From Anas platyrhynchos (lineage: Eukaryota; Chordata; Aves; Anseriformes; Anatidae): a stretch of DNA of 64,000 nt. The stretch covers positions 343,501-407,500 of the forward strand of contig NC_092612.1 of assembly GCF_047663525.1 (NCBI RefSeq), written 5' to 3'. The notes under the pieces were generated by a model, which was not told the DNA's origin, did not search any database, and worked only from the letters and a program-made list of their open reading frames with translations. Below, piece by piece: positions 62,365-64,000 of the stretch. The position numbers and the translations under genes are program-made. Numbering within the stretch: position 1 is the stretch's first letter; every line of letters starts with the position of its first letter.

Positions 62365-64000
62365 GACTAAGGGGTGGGGGGCAGAAAGCAAGCTGCCAAG
62401 GGAGGAGCGAATGTTCCCAAGCGTTTGGGAGGTGCCAGACCAGCGCTGTGGCTTGTTTCCGCCTTGCTAACCACCAATCTAGAGGAAAAATCTGCTAGTC
62501 CATGCAGGTCCTTTCCTGAAGCACAAGCCACCCCTATCTGATCCTGGGGCCCTGCTCATCTCCACTGGGACTTCTTCGGGCTCTGGAGGCCTCCATGGCC
62601 CAGCCAAGACACAGGCTAATTAAAGCCATCCCCAGTGCCCAGCTTCTTGCAATAGAAATGTGCAGCGATTGCAAATTCCAGACGAGGGATGAGAAGCCCA
62701 GCTAGATAATTGGCCCCACCAGCAGCCTCCTGGAAATTACGAGGCTTGAACTCATGGAGGCCACCAAAGGCACCTCCAAAATCTGGACCCTGACACAAGG
62801 CACGTCTCTGTTTGAGGGCTCAGAGGAAGACACGGGCTCCCTGCCACCAGCTCAGAAAGCCAGGCCCACAGGTTCCGCAACCCGTGAAGAAGACTTCCTG
62901 AGCTCGGAAGAACGGGGATCCAGGGATTCCGAGAGGCAGGGGCTCCACCAGTACTGAGCTCACAGGAGCCCTGAGGAGTTGCCGCCAGCTCCCAAGCACT
63001 CAGAAGATAACTATGGCCAGGGACAGATGCCTCAGGATGTACACTCTGTGCCAGTCTTGACCCAGCACGTCTGAGGATCAAGGCATGCCAGCTGCCTCTC
63101 AGGCTTGCACCTGCACACGGGAGAGTCAGTCAACCTGTGTAAAATAGGGACCTCAAGGTTTTGGGGCAGGTCGGCATCACAACACGGCACTGCAGCAGTG
63201 GCCACATCCTCTCCGCACCTCCCTGAAGCAGAACGATGCCAAGGAAAACTGATGCTGGAGGTGTCTCCATGTCCACCTGCTTGGACACCCCACTGCACAG
63301 CTCCATGGGTTCTTGGGACAGGGCCCTGCTGGGTGGCACAAAGCCCTACAATCCACCAAGCGCCATGGAACGTGAACGAGTACCATATCTCGCGGAAGAA
63401 CTCCTCAATCAGCGGGCAAATTACATCGGGTAAGTAATTGCTCCACGTAGGAATGCAGAAACATCTGACAGAGCCACTAAAGAAGCCCTCGGGAGATCCC
63501 TATCAGAAGAGAGGACATCTCGCCCAGGCTCTAATTAATGGCTCTGGCTTCAGCACAGCTCTCTAAACAGGTGACGGGGGGGACACGGGAGCAGCCAAAC
63601 TCTTGGTCTTTTCTGTGAGAGAGGAGCATCAAGCTGACACCATTGCCAAAGGATTCTTACAAGAACTCGTGTGATCTGTTCAGCACAAATGCGCCTCATC
63701 ATTTTCACTGCCAAGGGCAAAGGCAGGCTGGAGAGGGGTTGTTACCTGCCACAGCTGGACCCTTCCACACAAACCATCAATGGACAGTTCGTGCTGCCAC
63801 TGTTGCTGCCCAGCTACGCCAAGTTTCTCTGTAAGATGAGAAGAAGTTGGTAAAAGACCATCACGGAGGAGAGCAGAAAGCACGCAAAGCAGTGGCACAA
63901 AACCTTGTTTGATTAGCTGCCAGAGAAGTGGAGTCCTAGTCAAGGCAAGAGCGGCTCCTGTGAAAGAAATTACATCCTCTGCCAACACCAGGAGGGGTCA
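62365..64000. other. Upstream flank of copy C to the window end
   Basis: Nearly identical to 48270-49903. It has no recognised gene and is cut by the window boundary. Confidence 0.6.

Larger units (their letters stand above)
55830..64000. repeat. Tandem segmental duplication, unit C (truncated by window end)
   Basis: Counterpart of 42825-49903 in the same orientation. Most of it is almost identical. There are diverged islands at about 59300-59440 and 60115-61340 and a segment absent from unit B at about 56135-56630. The window ends inside this unit. Confidence 0.95.

Noticed and set aside
56661-64000. Copy C as a false (haplotype) duplication of copy B in the assembly
   Set aside because: The strongly diverged islands at exons 3 and 5, the 491-bp difference and the distinct relic and CR1s between the units argue for true paralogues. 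Read depth would settle it.

Overview
The window is vertebrate nuclear DNA and almost certainly avian. The genes are split by GT-AG introns. The interspersed repeats are CR1 LINE 3' ends, including terminal octamers such as ATTCTATGATTCTATGA. The first half is GC-rich and compact, as on bird microchromosomes. The order and orientation ZNF687(+) - PI4KB(-) - RFX5(-) - SELENBP1(-) match what I know of human 1q21. Species cannot be fixed from the sequence.

Layout. 1-6073 holds the last eight coding exons of ZNF687, a C2H2 zinc-finger protein, followed by a 2.4 kb 3' UTR. PI4KB (10203-24120, phosphatidylinositol 4-kinase beta) lies tail-to-tail with it; its 5' leader exons fall in a CpG island near 28.2-29.3 kb. 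RFX5 (29449-33551, DNA-binding subunit of the MHC class II X-box complex) is next on the same strand, and its polyadenylation site is only a few hundred bases from the PI4KB promoter. I rebuilt all coding exons of PI4KB (819 aa) and RFX5 (581 aa); both stay in frame through every junction. RFX5 contains an intron with AT-AC ends and a textbook U12-type branch point.

From 35 kb on, the window is a SELENBP1 (methanethiol oxidase, SBP56 family) cluster on the minus strand. Copy A (35483-42006, 493 aa) keeps the family's conserved residues and is the likely orthologue. Copies B (43164-48143) and C (56661-62238) each encode 473 aa and differ from each other by only a handful of residues. They have replaced or altered several Cys/His motifs that copy A shares with human SELENBP1: the N-terminal CGxC, the CSSC, the HTSHC, STEW and the C-terminal GGDC. 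Copy C also replaces the cysteine equivalent to human Cys57 with glycine. A decayed fragment of a further copy lies at about 51.4-52.6 kb. B and C sit in a tandem duplication of about 13-14 kb that runs off the right end of the window. Most of the two units is almost identical, but islands around exons 3 and 5 are clearly diverged, a mosaic suggesting gene conversion.

The window ends inside the upstream flank of copy C, so the cluster may continue. No rRNA, tRNA or CRISPR was seen. All functional assignments rest on recognising protein families by eye; no database search was run.
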